DNA of 64,000 nucleotides from Symsagittifera roscoffensis (Eukaryota; Xenacoelomorpha; Acoela; Convolutidae). A model generated the notes under the pieces. The model was not told the origin of the DNA. It saw only the letters and a list, made by a program, of their open reading frames with translations, and made no database searches. Of the stretch, positions 31,556-41,638 are shown piece by piece; the first letter of the stretch is position 1; each line of letters opens with the position of its first letter. Where the stretch lies: the NCBI RefSeq assembly GCF_963678635.1, contig NC_087071.1:36478438-36542437 (forward strand), written 5' to 3'. Both the position numbers and the translations under genes were made by a program.

Positions 31556-32861
31556 TTTAATCCCGAGTGAAGCAACTCACAGCTCCTTGGACTTATTTGA
31601 GAAACCGCCTTTGCTTGTCACTTTTGAAAATGCATTCACCCAAAAAATTGGACCTTCCTACTCCCCTGATGGTCCTATGCTAGAGTTTGAAGTACTCGGC
31701 GACAGAAATAATTTCATCGATCTTCAACGTACTCGTTTGGAAATAGTTGCACGAATTGTTCGAAGCAATGGAAACGTACTTCGAACACATGCTACAGAGG
31801 CGGCAAACAGAGATACGCCGTATTTTGTTAACAATCCTTTATCTTCATTATTTTCTGAGTGTACACTGTCTCTGAATGGTGAAAAAATATCAACTACCAA
31901 TGCTAATTTTGCCCATAAAAGCTTTATTGAGACCGAGTTTTCATACGGTAATGATGCCAAGAAAACATGGTTGGCTTGTCAAGGTTATTATTATGAAGAC
32001 AATCCATCAGCCGTTGACGGTGCTGGAAGGAGAGCTGATGATGTTACGGAGCGTAAAGGTCTCGTTGCGGCCTCGAGCGAGCTGAAGCTATTTGGTAAAA
32101 TTGCTTGCGATTTTTTGTCGTGTGACAAGCATCTACTTAGCGGTGTGACAATAAGATTGTCTCTTAGACGTTCTCCTAATGATTTTGTTGTCATATCTGA
32201 AGATGCAGCTAAACACTACAAGGTCCAAATAATCGAAGCTAACCTCTATGTCAGAAAGATGACTGTGACTGACTATGTTCTCTCATCAATAGAAAAAACT
32301 TTGCTGAAGAACCCGGCAATTTACAATTACATCGAAGTAGTACCAAAAACGTTTCTCGCAACTGCAGGAGTACAAAGCTGGCGACAAGAGGATGTTTTTG
32401 CAAAAGAACCTCTTCGAAGAATGATAGTAGCAATGAGCATAAACGAAGCATATTTGGGTACTAATAGAACAAACCCTTTTCATTACCAGAAATTTGGGTT
32501 GAATGAGATCATTGTTTACAGAAACGGTCTACCCATTGCCGGAACTCCCATCTCAACATCAGACAATAAAAGAATTTATTACAATACGCTTGAGGCTCTT
32601 GATTTTGTTTTAAACACTAGTCATGGAATCAGTCTCGCTAATTATGATAATCATTATATTATGGCTTTTGATCTCACGTCTACTCAGGAGGCTTCACACG
32701 ATTTTATTCATCCTGAATTGACCAATTGCACTATTTCGCTCGAACTCAAGTTTGACGCAGGTCTCGCTAATAACGTCGAGTTATTGTTTAAGGGAGAGCG
32801 TGCATCAACAGTTTATGTGCGTTCAGATAGAAAAATTACCAAAAACACTCTTATGACCTAA
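31545..32861 (+). CDS. Major capsid protein (double jelly roll), 438 aa
   Basis: Builds the hexon-like capsomers of the icosahedral shell. Recognisable blocks are SSLDLFEKPPLLVTFENAF, MLEFEVLGDRNNFIDLQRTR, NNPLSSLFSECTLSLNGEKI and FIETEFSYGNDAKKTWL near the N-terminus, with the second barrel ending in CTISLELKFDAGL. The length is within the Polinton range, and the frame is complete and undamaged. It follows the pX/pVI-like gene with an 11-base overlap and precedes the protease, as in other Mavericks. Confidence 0.96.
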   Translation: MISNLIPSEATHSSLDLFEKPPLLVTFENAFTQKIGPSYSPDGPMLEFEVLGDRNNFIDLQRTRLEIVARIVRSNGNVLRTHATEAANRDTPYFVNNPLSSLFSECTLSLNGEKISTTNANFAHKSFIETEFSYGNDAKKTWLACQGYYYEDNPSAVDGAGRRADDVTERKGLVAASSELKLFGKIACDFLSCDKHLLSGVTIRLSLRRSPNDFVVISEDAAKHYKVQIIEANLYVRKMTVTDYVLSSIEKTLLKNPAIYNYIEVVPKTFLATAGVQSWRQEDVFAKEPLRRMIVAMSINEAYLGTNRTNPFHYQKFGLNEIIVYRNGLPIAGTPISTSDNKRIYYNTLEALDFVLNTSHGISLANYDNHYIMAFDLTSTQEASHDFIHPELTNCTISLELKFDAGLANNVELLFKGERASTVYVRSDRKITKNTLMT

Positions 32862-33306
32862 GATAGACATAGATAATCTTCAACTAGTAGAAATTATTAA
32901 CCGTTGTAAACATTTGAAACATCGCTTTAGAGGTGTTTTTCCGGCAGATTTGCCATGCTCTTCAGTACTGAAAAACGATAATACGTTCATGATTATGAAT
33001 GCCTCACCATCGGATCAACCTGGAACCCACTGGTTGCTTTTTGCTCAAGCTGGAGGACAGATATTCTTCGCAGATCCTCTAGGTAAACGATTATGTGATT
33101 ATCCCCTCGTGTACAAGAATATGCGACGTACAATTCACGAGGGAAATCAGCTACTGTTGAAAAAACCAATACAATCAGCTGATTCAGTGTTATGCGGACT
33201 TTATTGTATTTATGTTGCTCATGTTATAATTACAAACAAATTTCCAATAGGTTTCAAACTTAATGATCATGATTTGATAAGATTTGCCAAACATATGTTA
33301 TTCTAA
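32857..33306 (+). pseudogene. Adenain-like capsid maturation cysteine protease, no AUG
   Basis: Family C5 (adenovirus-type) protease. Visible motifs are FRGVFPADLPC, catalytic His in PGTHWLLF, the Asp of FFADPLG and the nucleophile Cys in VLCGLYCIYVAH. Homology-like sequence begins about 30 residues before the first plausible initiator (DIDNLQLVEII), but the open frame from 32857 has no ATG until about 32987, which lies past the N-terminal motif. An ATA at 32863-32865 sits where an initiator would be expected. The catalytic residues survive. Either the start was lost, a non-AUG codon is used, or translation couples to the MCP stop a few bases away. Confidence 0.88.
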
Positions 33307-33579
33307 ATTAATTTATTGATGTTTTTGTAAAATTTATAAATTCGTTTTTTTTTTTCAATTCATTCTTATTAACAACAAAGTTTTTTTCTGCAAGTTTATG
33401 TGAACCGCGAAAAGTTTCATATCAAGTCCTTCGAATTATTAAGGCATGGCCGTTTGGTTTAAGGGGCAATAGCTAACCCGGCGTTGCTCGTCGCTACGCT
33501 CCTCGGGAACGCCTCCCGCTTGTGTAGTAACAATTTTTTTTTTTTTTTTTGATATACAAGAGCGAAAGAAAACCAATAT
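33307..33579. other. Intergenic AT-rich DNA and left module border
   Basis: Separates the protease from the minus-strand genes. It holds the left copy of the internal inverted repeat, followed by a poly-T run at 33533-33550. No ORF is supported. Confidence 0.6.
33413..33518 (+). repeat. Internal inverted repeat, left copy (about 105 bp)
   Basis: The core GGCATGGCCGTTTGGTTTAA through CCTCGGGAACGCCTCCCG is matched in reverse complement at 36996-37102 with only a few differences. It is much more GC-rich than its surroundings and contains GGCGTT/AACGCC stem potential. The pair encloses the module with the antisense genes. Confidence 0.92.
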
Positions 33580-34206
33580 TTAAAACTTGAATTTCTTCTC
33601 CATGATAAATTTCACAAACAAAGTGTTTGAATCAATTTCCATACAACCATACCCACTTAAAATTATGTCAATTATTTTAGAAAACTCAGCAGCGTTTTCA
33701 CCATTCAAAATATTAGTAAAGCGTTCAATTGTTACGTTAGTAATCAGGTCAGTTTGAGTTTGAACAGATTTAGTCTGCGAGCCGAAGCAAACTTGAGGCA
33801 ATCGTCTGCGAACTGGAACACCACTAACATCTAAGTTGTTGATAGAGTTATAATTCAAAGCTATTTTCAGTTTTTCCATCAGAGGGCCAGACAATTCATA
33901 GTTGGAGCAACCCAAAATTAAATATTTGAATGTAGAGAGAAGACAAGGAACAACGAAGGCTTTTGAAGTCATCTTGTTAAGTAAATCGGTAGACTCTTTC
34001 GTAAATTCGACCAGCACATGATAATGTTTTTCGTTGTCAATCGAATGGTTGCAAAAATCTAATTTATTCGAATGGGAGGATACTGCAAAATTTGCTTTTG
34101 AAGCGAAGCCTGAAAAGTTGGGTTCATGATTCAGGATGAAAAATTTGTAATTTTTACGGAATTGTTTGAAATAATCAGGGGATTGCTCATACATTGCTTC
34201 AACCAT
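33580..34206 (-). CDS. Unknown protein with possible HUH-like motif, 208 aa
   Basis: Starts at ATG 34206, with an in-frame TGA just upstream. A hydrophobic strand near the N-terminus (KNYKFFILNHEPN) is followed about 40 residues later by EKHYHVLVEFT, a His-hydrophobe-His on a strand as in HUH replication-initiator nucleases (parvovirus NS1, Rep). A Tyr follows in YLILGCSNYELSG. No helicase (Walker) domain is present. The last third is helical and unassigned. The HUH idea rests on one motif; an unrelated fold is quite possible. It lies just downstream of the PC4-like gene on the same strand. Confidence 0.5.
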   Translation of the reverse strand: MVEAMYEQSPDYFKQFRKNYKFFILNHEPNFSGFASKANFAVSSHSNKLDFCNHSIDNEKHYHVLVEFTKESTDLLNKMTSKAFVVPCLLSTFKYLILGCSNYELSGPLMEKLKIALNYNSINNLDVSGVPVRRRLPQVCFGSQTKSVQTQTDLITNVTIERFTNILNGENAAEFSKIIDIILSGYGCMEIDSNTLFVKFIMEKKFKF

Positions 34207-34243
34207 TGCTTTGAAGTTTCAATAGAATAACGAGTTGATAATG

Positions 34244-34603
34244 TTACACAACCCGACAGTTATCATCGTTTTCACTTTCGCATTCCTTTTCAGAGCATGA
34301 AGATTTTTTAGATTTGTTTCGCTTTTTTCTAAGTTTTTCAGTCACGTCGCAGTTTTTTGCTTTCGTCAACCTTTTAATTTTTGTGTAATTGTCCGCCAAG
34401 GACTCGAATTCACCAGTTGACAAAGTTATTCCTTGTCGATACTTGAAAGTTCCCTCTTCGTCTTTTTTGTACAATTTGATAGTTATGTAAGTACCGGTCT
34501 GTGCGAATGTTTTTGCACCGACTCTAACTAAACGTTTATCATTCGAAGATATATCCCTAAAATCATCGAAATAGTCTACATCCGTGTCAAGAGAAGCGTA
34601 CAT
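34244..34603 (-). CDS. PC4-like single-stranded-DNA-binding protein, 119 aa
   Basis: From ATG 34603. Residues about 26-77 follow the PC4/p15 coactivator pattern: a Phe-x2-Gly turn (TFAQTG), strand YITIKLYKKDEEG, basic FKYRQ, then GITLSTGEFESL and a helix containing NYTKI. In PC4 this domain binds melted DNA. Here it could act in transcription or replication of the element. The tail is Lys-rich and then Ser/Glu/Asp-rich (SEKECESENDDN), probably disordered. Only 37 bases separate its stop from the next minus-strand start, so the two may share a transcript. The family call is inference from pattern. Confidence 0.6.
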   Translation of the reverse strand: MYASLDTDVDYFDDFRDISSNDKRLVRVGAKTFAQTGTYITIKLYKKDEEGTFKYRQGITLSTGEFESLADNYTKIKRLTKAKNCDVTEKLRKKRNKSKKSSCSEKECESENDDNCRVV

Positions 34604-35228
34604 TATAAATGAATAACAACCAACTGGTTTTTAGTGTGGAACGTTGAAGAATGACTGATCACAGTATACGAGACAGATCATGCGCTCCCAAAGTAAAAAT
34701 TTAGGTGATAAAGTTTACGAGCGCCCTAAGCCATATTGATAAGACTTAATCACCAAGGATATAATTTCTTTAACGATAAACCCCTTTTATATGGGTATTT
34801 AGTTACTTTTTCCCCCGGCTATACTCTAAAAATCTTCTAGTGTTATTTATTGTGACGGTTATTTTAATGACTGTTATGAATCATGGTAATGAATTTCTAA
34901 CAGCATAACAAAGAATGTCTGGCAAACTATCATGAAAACTTGATTTTGAGTGCTTTCGCCCGTAGCCACTATAATGAAGCTGTCACATAAATCTAAAAAA
35001 TCGGGTTTTCACATTCATTCCTAACATGACCTCAGGCGTCATGCTTAAAAGAATGAATAAAATTTGATAGCCTCGCCTAAAAAGTTATTAGCTTTGACCT
35101 AATTGAACTATGCCACCCCTTTCCTGATCTCATTCTCATTAATAAACTTTTCATACTTTTCATTCTCTCAATTTCATTTCGGTAGTTCAGTCATTTCATT
35201 TTAACAAAACTTTAAACCTCTTCAAGTC
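34604..35228. promoter_or_regulatory. Divergent intergenic region
   Basis: A 625-base gap lies between the start of the minus-strand PC4-like gene and the start of the plus-strand NLS-protein gene, so promoters for both directions probably lie here. TTTTATATGGG (about 34786) and AT-rich runs are TATA candidates. No operator-like repeat was recognised. Confidence 0.4.
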
Positions 35229-35873
35229 ATGACTAGTCCTTTACAAATAATCTCAGTGTCTGATCGAGAAAGAACAATTATCTACCAAACATACACGAGA
35301 GAGTCGATTGCAGTCATCCATCAACAGAAAGAGAGAGTCTCTCCGTCTACAGCAAGTCCGTTCAATGACTTGGCTCCCCGAAAAAACGACGAGAATCAAA
35401 ACGAGGAATGGACTACAAAAAGTCATATCATGCTACCGAACTACCTCCTTGATCATATCGATCTACTTAGACAAAATCGAAAACGAATGTACGAGAGTTG
35501 CACTATTCACGAGAGCTATCCGGCATTAGAAAAGACGGAGATAAACGACACAACCTCGCTCGAGCAGTCTCCAAGAAAAATTCTCTTCGCGTATGACTGC
35601 GAGTCAATGCCGTTGTATGAAAATCAGGAGGGATGTATTCGTGATTATGCAGAGCGCGAAGCGTACTGGGATATTCCGACAGCAATGTCTCCCGAGTCGT
35701 TTGTTAGGGGAGCAGTTTCAACTCCAGAACAATCAACTTCCTATTCGGATGCTCGGGTTTCATCTAGTGCGGAGACAATTGATCTAGTCACCCCAGATCT
35801 CATTCAAGGCACTCCTCCAAATGCAGCTTGCTATGCGCCAAAAAAAAGAAAACTACAGTTTCGAGGTTTCTAA
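35229..35873 (+). CDS. Unknown protein with C-terminal NLS, 214 aa
   Basis: An intact frame from ATG. The sequence is rich in Ser, Thr, Glu and Arg, largely predicted disordered, with a short helical segment (LPNYLLDHIDLLRQNRKRMY). Near the C-terminus APKKRKLQF is a classical monopartite nuclear localisation signal. No enzyme motif, zinc finger or membrane segment is seen. It is transcribed away from the PC4-like gene inside the inverted-repeat-bounded module. A nuclear accessory or regulatory role is inference. Confidence 0.6.
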   Translation: MTSPLQIISVSDRERTIIYQTYTRESIAVIHQQKERVSPSTASPFNDLAPRKNDENQNEEWTTKSHIMLPNYLLDHIDLLRQNRKRMYESCTIHESYPALEKTEINDTTSLEQSPRKILFAYDCESMPLYENQEGCIRDYAEREAYWDIPTAMSPESFVRGAVSTPEQSTSYSDARVSSSAETIDLVTPDLIQGTPPNAACYAPKKRKLQFRGF

Positions 35874-36121
35874 TAACTTAAACAAAAAACTTTCCTTTGT
35901 TTCAAATATTATTCCAAGGTTTTATATTTTCATTTTTGTTTGATTTGACTTCTAAGCTGTTTTAACATTACTGTGTGTATATTTTTTGTCTCAGTTTTTA
36001 TTTTGCTTAATAGATCAATAAAAGTTTGCCCCGTAAAGTTTTCAGCAAAATCTTAGAGAAAAACTAGAAAAAAAATCACAAATCGAGAATAATTTTACGC
36101 TAAAATTGTTGTTTGAGAAAG

Positions 36122-36155
36122 AAGGAGAGAGAGAGAGAGAGATATATATATAAAT
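36122..36155. repeat. GA/TA microsatellite
   Basis: A run of (GA)n passes directly into (TA)n. A pyrimidine-rich CTCTCTCTC run lies at 36310-36320. Confidence 0.9.
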
Positions 36156-36995
36156 ACACTTGCTCAGTAGTGAACCCCATTTGGAATATCCTTTTCTGGA
36201 TATTGCTTTCTTTTCAAAAGAAAGATAAATATGGAAGGGTCCAACATTTTCTTGTTGGTAGTCCAACCATATTTATTTGGCTTTTTTTTTATCAAACACT
36301 CTTTGTCCTCTCTCTCTCATCATACTTTGTGCCCGGTGGGGTTAGCCAGGTCTTACGCAAAGTAACAGAGAGTGTTTTAAGCCATAAATCTGCATTATAT
36401 TACATTCATATACATGTTTTGGGTGAAAAACGGACAATTTTTTGGTAAAAATGTGAAAAAAAAGAAAATTTATGTTTTTTTTTCGAAAAATGAACAAGAC
36501 CCTTAACCCTGCTCAGAAATTCATGGCAAATTGATTGAGGGTAGTTTCAATGGATTTGGAGAGAAAAAAATTTTTTCCCAATTTTTTTTTTTTCAATATT
36601 TTCACAAAAATCAGATTTTCTCAAAAAATCACAAATTTTTAAGCGTCTACTCTCATTGATTGGGCTATAATTGTTTTTTTTTTTAATTTCTACGCTTGTC
36701 CTAATTACGTATCAGATAGCTCTTAAAAATTTCAAACCACATTCACTTGAATTTAAAACGAGAACGAATAATTCAAGCTAAAAATGAAGGAAAAAAGAAG
36801 TTAAAAAATTATGTTTTTTAAATTTCGAACTTGACCAGTAGAACTGTGCTCGAGGTCCCACAAAACTTACTGGTTTTTTTGTTGATAGATTTAAAAGACA
36901 CTTTTTTAAACATTACTTTTCCTTTTTTCACAACATAAAAAGTTTGAGGTTTTCCTTTATTTTGAAAAAAAAAAATTTCACTTGAAATTACAGAA

Positions 36996-37102
36996 CGGGA
37001 GGCGTTCCCGAGGAGCGTAGCGACGAGCAACGCCGGGTTAGCTATTGCCCCTTAAACCAAACGGCCATGCCTTAATATTTCGAAGGACATGATATGAAAT
37101 GT
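36996..37102 (-). repeat. Internal inverted repeat, right copy
   Basis: Reverse complement of 33413-33518, reading CGGGAGGCGTTCCCGAGGAG through CGAAGGACATGATATGAAA. Together the two copies bracket about 3.7 kb. Confidence 0.92.
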
Positions 37103-38614
37103 TTCACGGGACACCGAATGACATGAAGGAAACTTTGATTCCGATATCTTTTACACATTCAAATGACAATCTATGCTTATCATGCATCGGTAACTATCAA
37201 GGTGTCAAATTTGCAAAATTTTCATTTTTTAAGTTTACTATTTTTTTCAACTTAATTAGTTAGTCGAGGGCTTTACTTTCTGAATACTTTTATCTCATAA
37301 ATCTACTTTTTATTATACCTATTTACGGAAACCAAGAAGTAGGCTTGAAATCATTAGGAAATTACTGTTTCACGGTTAAAATTAGTCAGAAAAAGTTTTA
37401 GGCTCTATCTGAATCATTCTAAGCTTTAAATTTTGTAATTTAGTGCTGAAATGTTAATTGAAAGTCTAAACCAGTCGCCTAAAAAAAGCCAAAACTTTAT
37501 CGCTAACCCTTAAAATTAACAGCAAAAGTTTGAGGCTGTGAATGAATCAGTTTTTAGTATACAAAACACCTCCACTTGAGCAGAGTGATGAGACATTTAG
37601 AGCTTAAAGCTAGAATAAACCCTGTTTTTGGAAAGGAAAGTACTTATTGCCAAGACGGCGAAGTATAACTCTCGTTAATGGCTTCTACTTGCCCTTACCC
37701 GCAAAGTTTTTTGGTGCTAGTCACTTCTCGCTTTTGCTTTTTCATAACCAGTTCTACTTGAAATTCTCCTGAATTTTTTTGAAATTTTCCTGAATTACTT
37801 CAGTAACTCCAACAAACAATGCCGAACTCTACTTCTATGGACAACACTTGCTGAAGAAGCACGCATTGCCAGTTTGGGACGGCATTGAGACGACGTCTTC
37901 CGCTGCCCCAACGGAAAGCGCGTTCAGAGGCAAATTGCGTCGATACGATCTCAAAGTTGGTGAAAAAGAAATGGATTTGCTTCAAGTCATGATGCAAAAC
38001 AAGGAGGAAATAGATGCTCTTATACTGGAAAGGGTCAAAGAGGGTCCGAACAAGGTGCAATTCCACGTGGAAGTGGGAATGATCAAAGTTCCCACTGTGC
38101 AAGACGGGGACAGTGGAAACTTCGAAAGGACCATGCTGTTTCTGAACACTAAGACATTGACAGTGTACTTCGAGGGAATAGCTGGGGTTCAATTCTTGGA
38201 ACTGATTGAACATATGGTCAACCAAGTCAATTCGTTCTCTTCTCATGGTAGCGGATGGATTATCGACAGAATTGAAAAATTGCAAATCAGTTTCGCGGCC
38301 TTCTCACCAATAAGAGCAGGATCCTACCTCGAGCTACCTGATGCACTCAGCGCAGCATCTACTCTGCTCACAAATATCAACACTAAAGATGATGACCGTT
38401 GCTTTCTCTACTGCTTTGTTGCCGCATATCACAATGTGAATGAGCCGGCCCTCTACCCCACATCTAGACGGTGGCTGGAGAAAAACAAAGTCTCAACCTA
38501 CAATCTCGACAAAGAAGGAATTGTGAAAATCAATGGGGAATACGAAATGCCAATGGGTCTGATGGATATGGACAGATTTGAAAAGTTGAACAATTGTCAA
38601 ATCAACGTCTTCCG

Positions 38615-38735
38615 GTAAGCAAATTCTAATTGCCTTCTAAAAATTTTAAAATTCCTTCAATAATGTTCTTCACCTATTCAAACACCCTTTTTATTTCATT
38701 CCAAACCTAGGTATAAAAATTATTTTTCTGTTCAG
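38615..38735 (+). other. PolB intron 1 (121 bp)
   Basis: The donor CCG|GTAAGC and acceptor TTTTTCTGTTCAG|GTAC join ...INVF to RYNDGE in frame (phase 2), matching the continuous INVFxY segment of Polinton polymerases. Without splicing the frame stops at once (TAA at 38616). A second AG at 38709-38710 would not keep the conserved sequence. Confidence 0.88.
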
Positions 38736-41309
38736 GTACAACGATGGCGAATTGTTGCCCATAAGAGTATCGAGCAGATTCACTACTAGCCTGATTGTGG
38801 ACTTGTTGCTGCTGACAGATGGATCAAAATATCACTATGTGTTGATAAGTGATCTCCAGAAACTGGTCGAGTACGTGCGGCACAAAGTGCACCGATTTCA
38901 ATCTGAGATTTGTCGCAAATGTTTCCACACATGCGCTTCATTCGAAACTCTGAGAAGACATCAAGAACTGTGCTACCAAGACGAAGATGTCGTCATAACA
39001 ATGCCCAAGCCGGGAAAAGATGACCACAAGTTCAAGAACTTAACAGCTCGTTGGTACGTACCCAGAGTAATTTACTTTGATTTGGAGTCACTGCTCTTAC
39101 CAGTATACGGACCGCAACCTGATCCGCGAAAATCTAGCACGCAAACAATTGAAATCCATCAACCGTGCGGCTACGCGTTAGCAGTAATCGAATTTGGGAA
39201 AAAAGACCTGTTAAAGTTTGAGCTTAAAAGAGGACCGAATGTGATGGAAGAGCTAATTAGCTCCCTTGAATCGTTAGCGAGACAAATTTACGTAGAAAAA
39301 AGGAAATATTACACTTTCACTGGTATAACAGACCAGGAACGGGAAGATGCTACAATTTGTTGGATATGCGAGAATGATTTTTCCGACAATGATCAAGTGG
39401 TACTTGATCATTGCCATTACACCAACAAGTTTCTGGGTTGGGCACACAATGAGTGTAACGTTAATAGAAAAACAACAAATTACATTCCAGTGGTAGCTCA
39501 TAATTTGTCAAATTATGATTTACACTTTATAATCAAAGCGCTGGCAAAAAGCGATTCGGAAAACACTTTTTCCGTAATACCCGCATCTGAAGAAAAATAT
39601 ATATCCTTGACAATCTCAGTCTACATAAAAACGTACACGGACAAAAACGGAAAAATCAAAAAACTCTACGAAAATCTGAGATTCATCGATTCGTATAGGT
39701 TTCTTGCTGGCATCGTTGGCAAAACTTGTCGATAATTTGCCCAACGAAAAGTTTTTTCTGCTGGAGAACTATTTTGAAAAACTCGGCCACTCACGTGAAA
39801 AAGTCAGTCTGTTGAAACAGAAAGGGCATTACCCCTACTCATACTTCAACTCATTCGAAAAATTCCGAGAAACTCGCCTTCCCCCACGAGCAATGTGGAA
39901 AAATAGTCTAACAGGAGGGGATGTGAGTGTTTCAAGAAGCGAGTACAATCATGCCCTTAAAGTTTTCACCGAACTGAAGTGTGGCTCACTTGGTGATTAC
40001 CACGACTTGTACTTGACTACAGATGTGCTATTGCTTGCTTCCGTTTTCGAAGCTTTTCGTGAAGTTTGCTATCAAACATACGGGCTGGATTGCGCCTGTT
40101 ACTTCACGGCAAGTAACCTTTCCGGGGACGCCTTTCTAAAAGTTTGTAAGCCCGAACTGAAACTCTTAACGGACCGTGAACATCTAGACCTTGTGCAGCG
40201 AATGATACGAGGAGGCTTGTCGTCGATTTACGCGCGCCGATTTTACAAAGCAAACAATAAATACCTCGACGATTTTTCGCCCTCAGAACCATCAAGCTAC
40301 ATCCTCAATATTGATGCAAACAATTTGTACGGGGGGATAATGAAACACTGCCCTTTGCCCTTAAACGATTTTTCAATAGTTGAAAAAAGTCTGGCAGACA
40401 TACTGCTCACCAGCGAAACATCAGAATGGGGTTATATAGTTGAAGTCAATTTAACCATACCCGAAGAGCTTCACGACTTCTTTGCTGATTACCCCCTTGC
40501 CCCCTCTCGTGAAGTAGTGGACATCGGTGCAATGAGCAACGAGCAAGTCGACATGTTGGGAAAATTGGGAATCACCACACTGCCAAAAGTGCCAAAGCTT
40601 CTACAGACCTTGCATCCTAAAGAAGGTTATGTTTTGCACTACCTTACCCTAAAATTGTACCATGAGCTAGGAATGAAAATAACTCACCTCGGAAAAGTTC
40701 TTCAGTTCCGCCAAAGTCACTGGATGGCACCCTTTGTCGACCTCAACACCCGCCTACGAAAAGCCGCGGTAAATAAATTCCAGGAGAACTTCTACAAGCT
40801 AATTGTTAATTCAGCTTTCGGTAAGACAATGGAGTCTAAGTTAGGAAGAAAGAAGCTGGAGATTGTAAGGAATGAGAGAGAACTTTTACAAAAAACAGCT
40901 CTGAGTCCAATGAAAAGCTTTCAAATCATTGACGATCAATTAGCCACAATTAGCTTTTCAGTAACAAAAATATTGTGGGATAAACCTATGATAGTTGGTG
41001 CGACCATCCTAGACCTCGCCAAGCGTTTCATGATTCAGTTTCACTATCAAAAAATGAAACCAAATCTAAACTTGGAACTCCTTTACTCCGACACGGATAG
41101 TTTTATTTACGCCATGAAAACTGATGACGTTTACCGAGACTTGGAGAAAATAAAAGCTGATTTCGACTTTTCAAATTACGATAAGGACCATTTCTTGTTC
41201 GAGGATACCAACAAGAAAGTTGTGCTGAAGTTCAAAGACGAGACTGGTGGGAAGCCGATCAGAGAATTCATCGCCCTAAAACCGAAACTATATTCGGTCG
41301 TCCTTAATG

Positions 41310-41638
41310 GTAAATAAAATTTAAGCCACCCTTCCACCCCCCATTCCTACCTTTTACAGAACAAAAATACCACCACCAACCTACCTACACCCCTTAATTT
41401 GTTGCATTAAACTATGGGCATTTAGCTGATTTAGGCAACATTATACAATGTTGCCTAAACGTTGATTTATCTGACAACATATTCCCTCTTGTTTCCTCTT
41501 TTTTAATCATAATTTAGAGTCTTCTGCTCTTTTTTGGTAAAATGAATCAAATTTTGTTCGGTATAAATTGAGTTGCTGAAGTGAAATGAAGCTATCCCCA
41601 ACGTTGTAGAAAAGAATAATAATTTTGCTTCTGTTTAG
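41310..41638 (+). other. PolB intron 2 (329 bp)
   Basis: The donor AATG|GTAAAT and acceptor TTTTGCTTCTGTTTAG|AA join KPKLYSVVLN to the C-terminal AKGIKRS...NKIALSP exon in phase 1, as expected from other Polinton polymerases. The unspliced frame ends at 41317. Confidence 0.85.

Larger units (their letters stand above)
35874..37793. other. Long noncoding stretch before PolB
   Basis: AT-rich, with a GA/TA microsatellite (36122-36155), several homopolymer runs and the right copy of the internal inverted repeat. No gene is supported. It should contain the PolB promoter and probably an upstream exon with the initiator codon. A CAG acceptor-like site occurs at 37801-37803. Confidence 0.5.

Noticed and set aside
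36113-36448. 111-aa plus-strand open frame before PolB
   Set aside because: It starts in a GA/TA microsatellite and shows low-complexity, AT-driven residues; no support as an exon.
37800-38285. 161-aa minus-strand open frame
   Set aside because: Antisense shadow of PolB exon 1, which carries conserved polymerase sequence.
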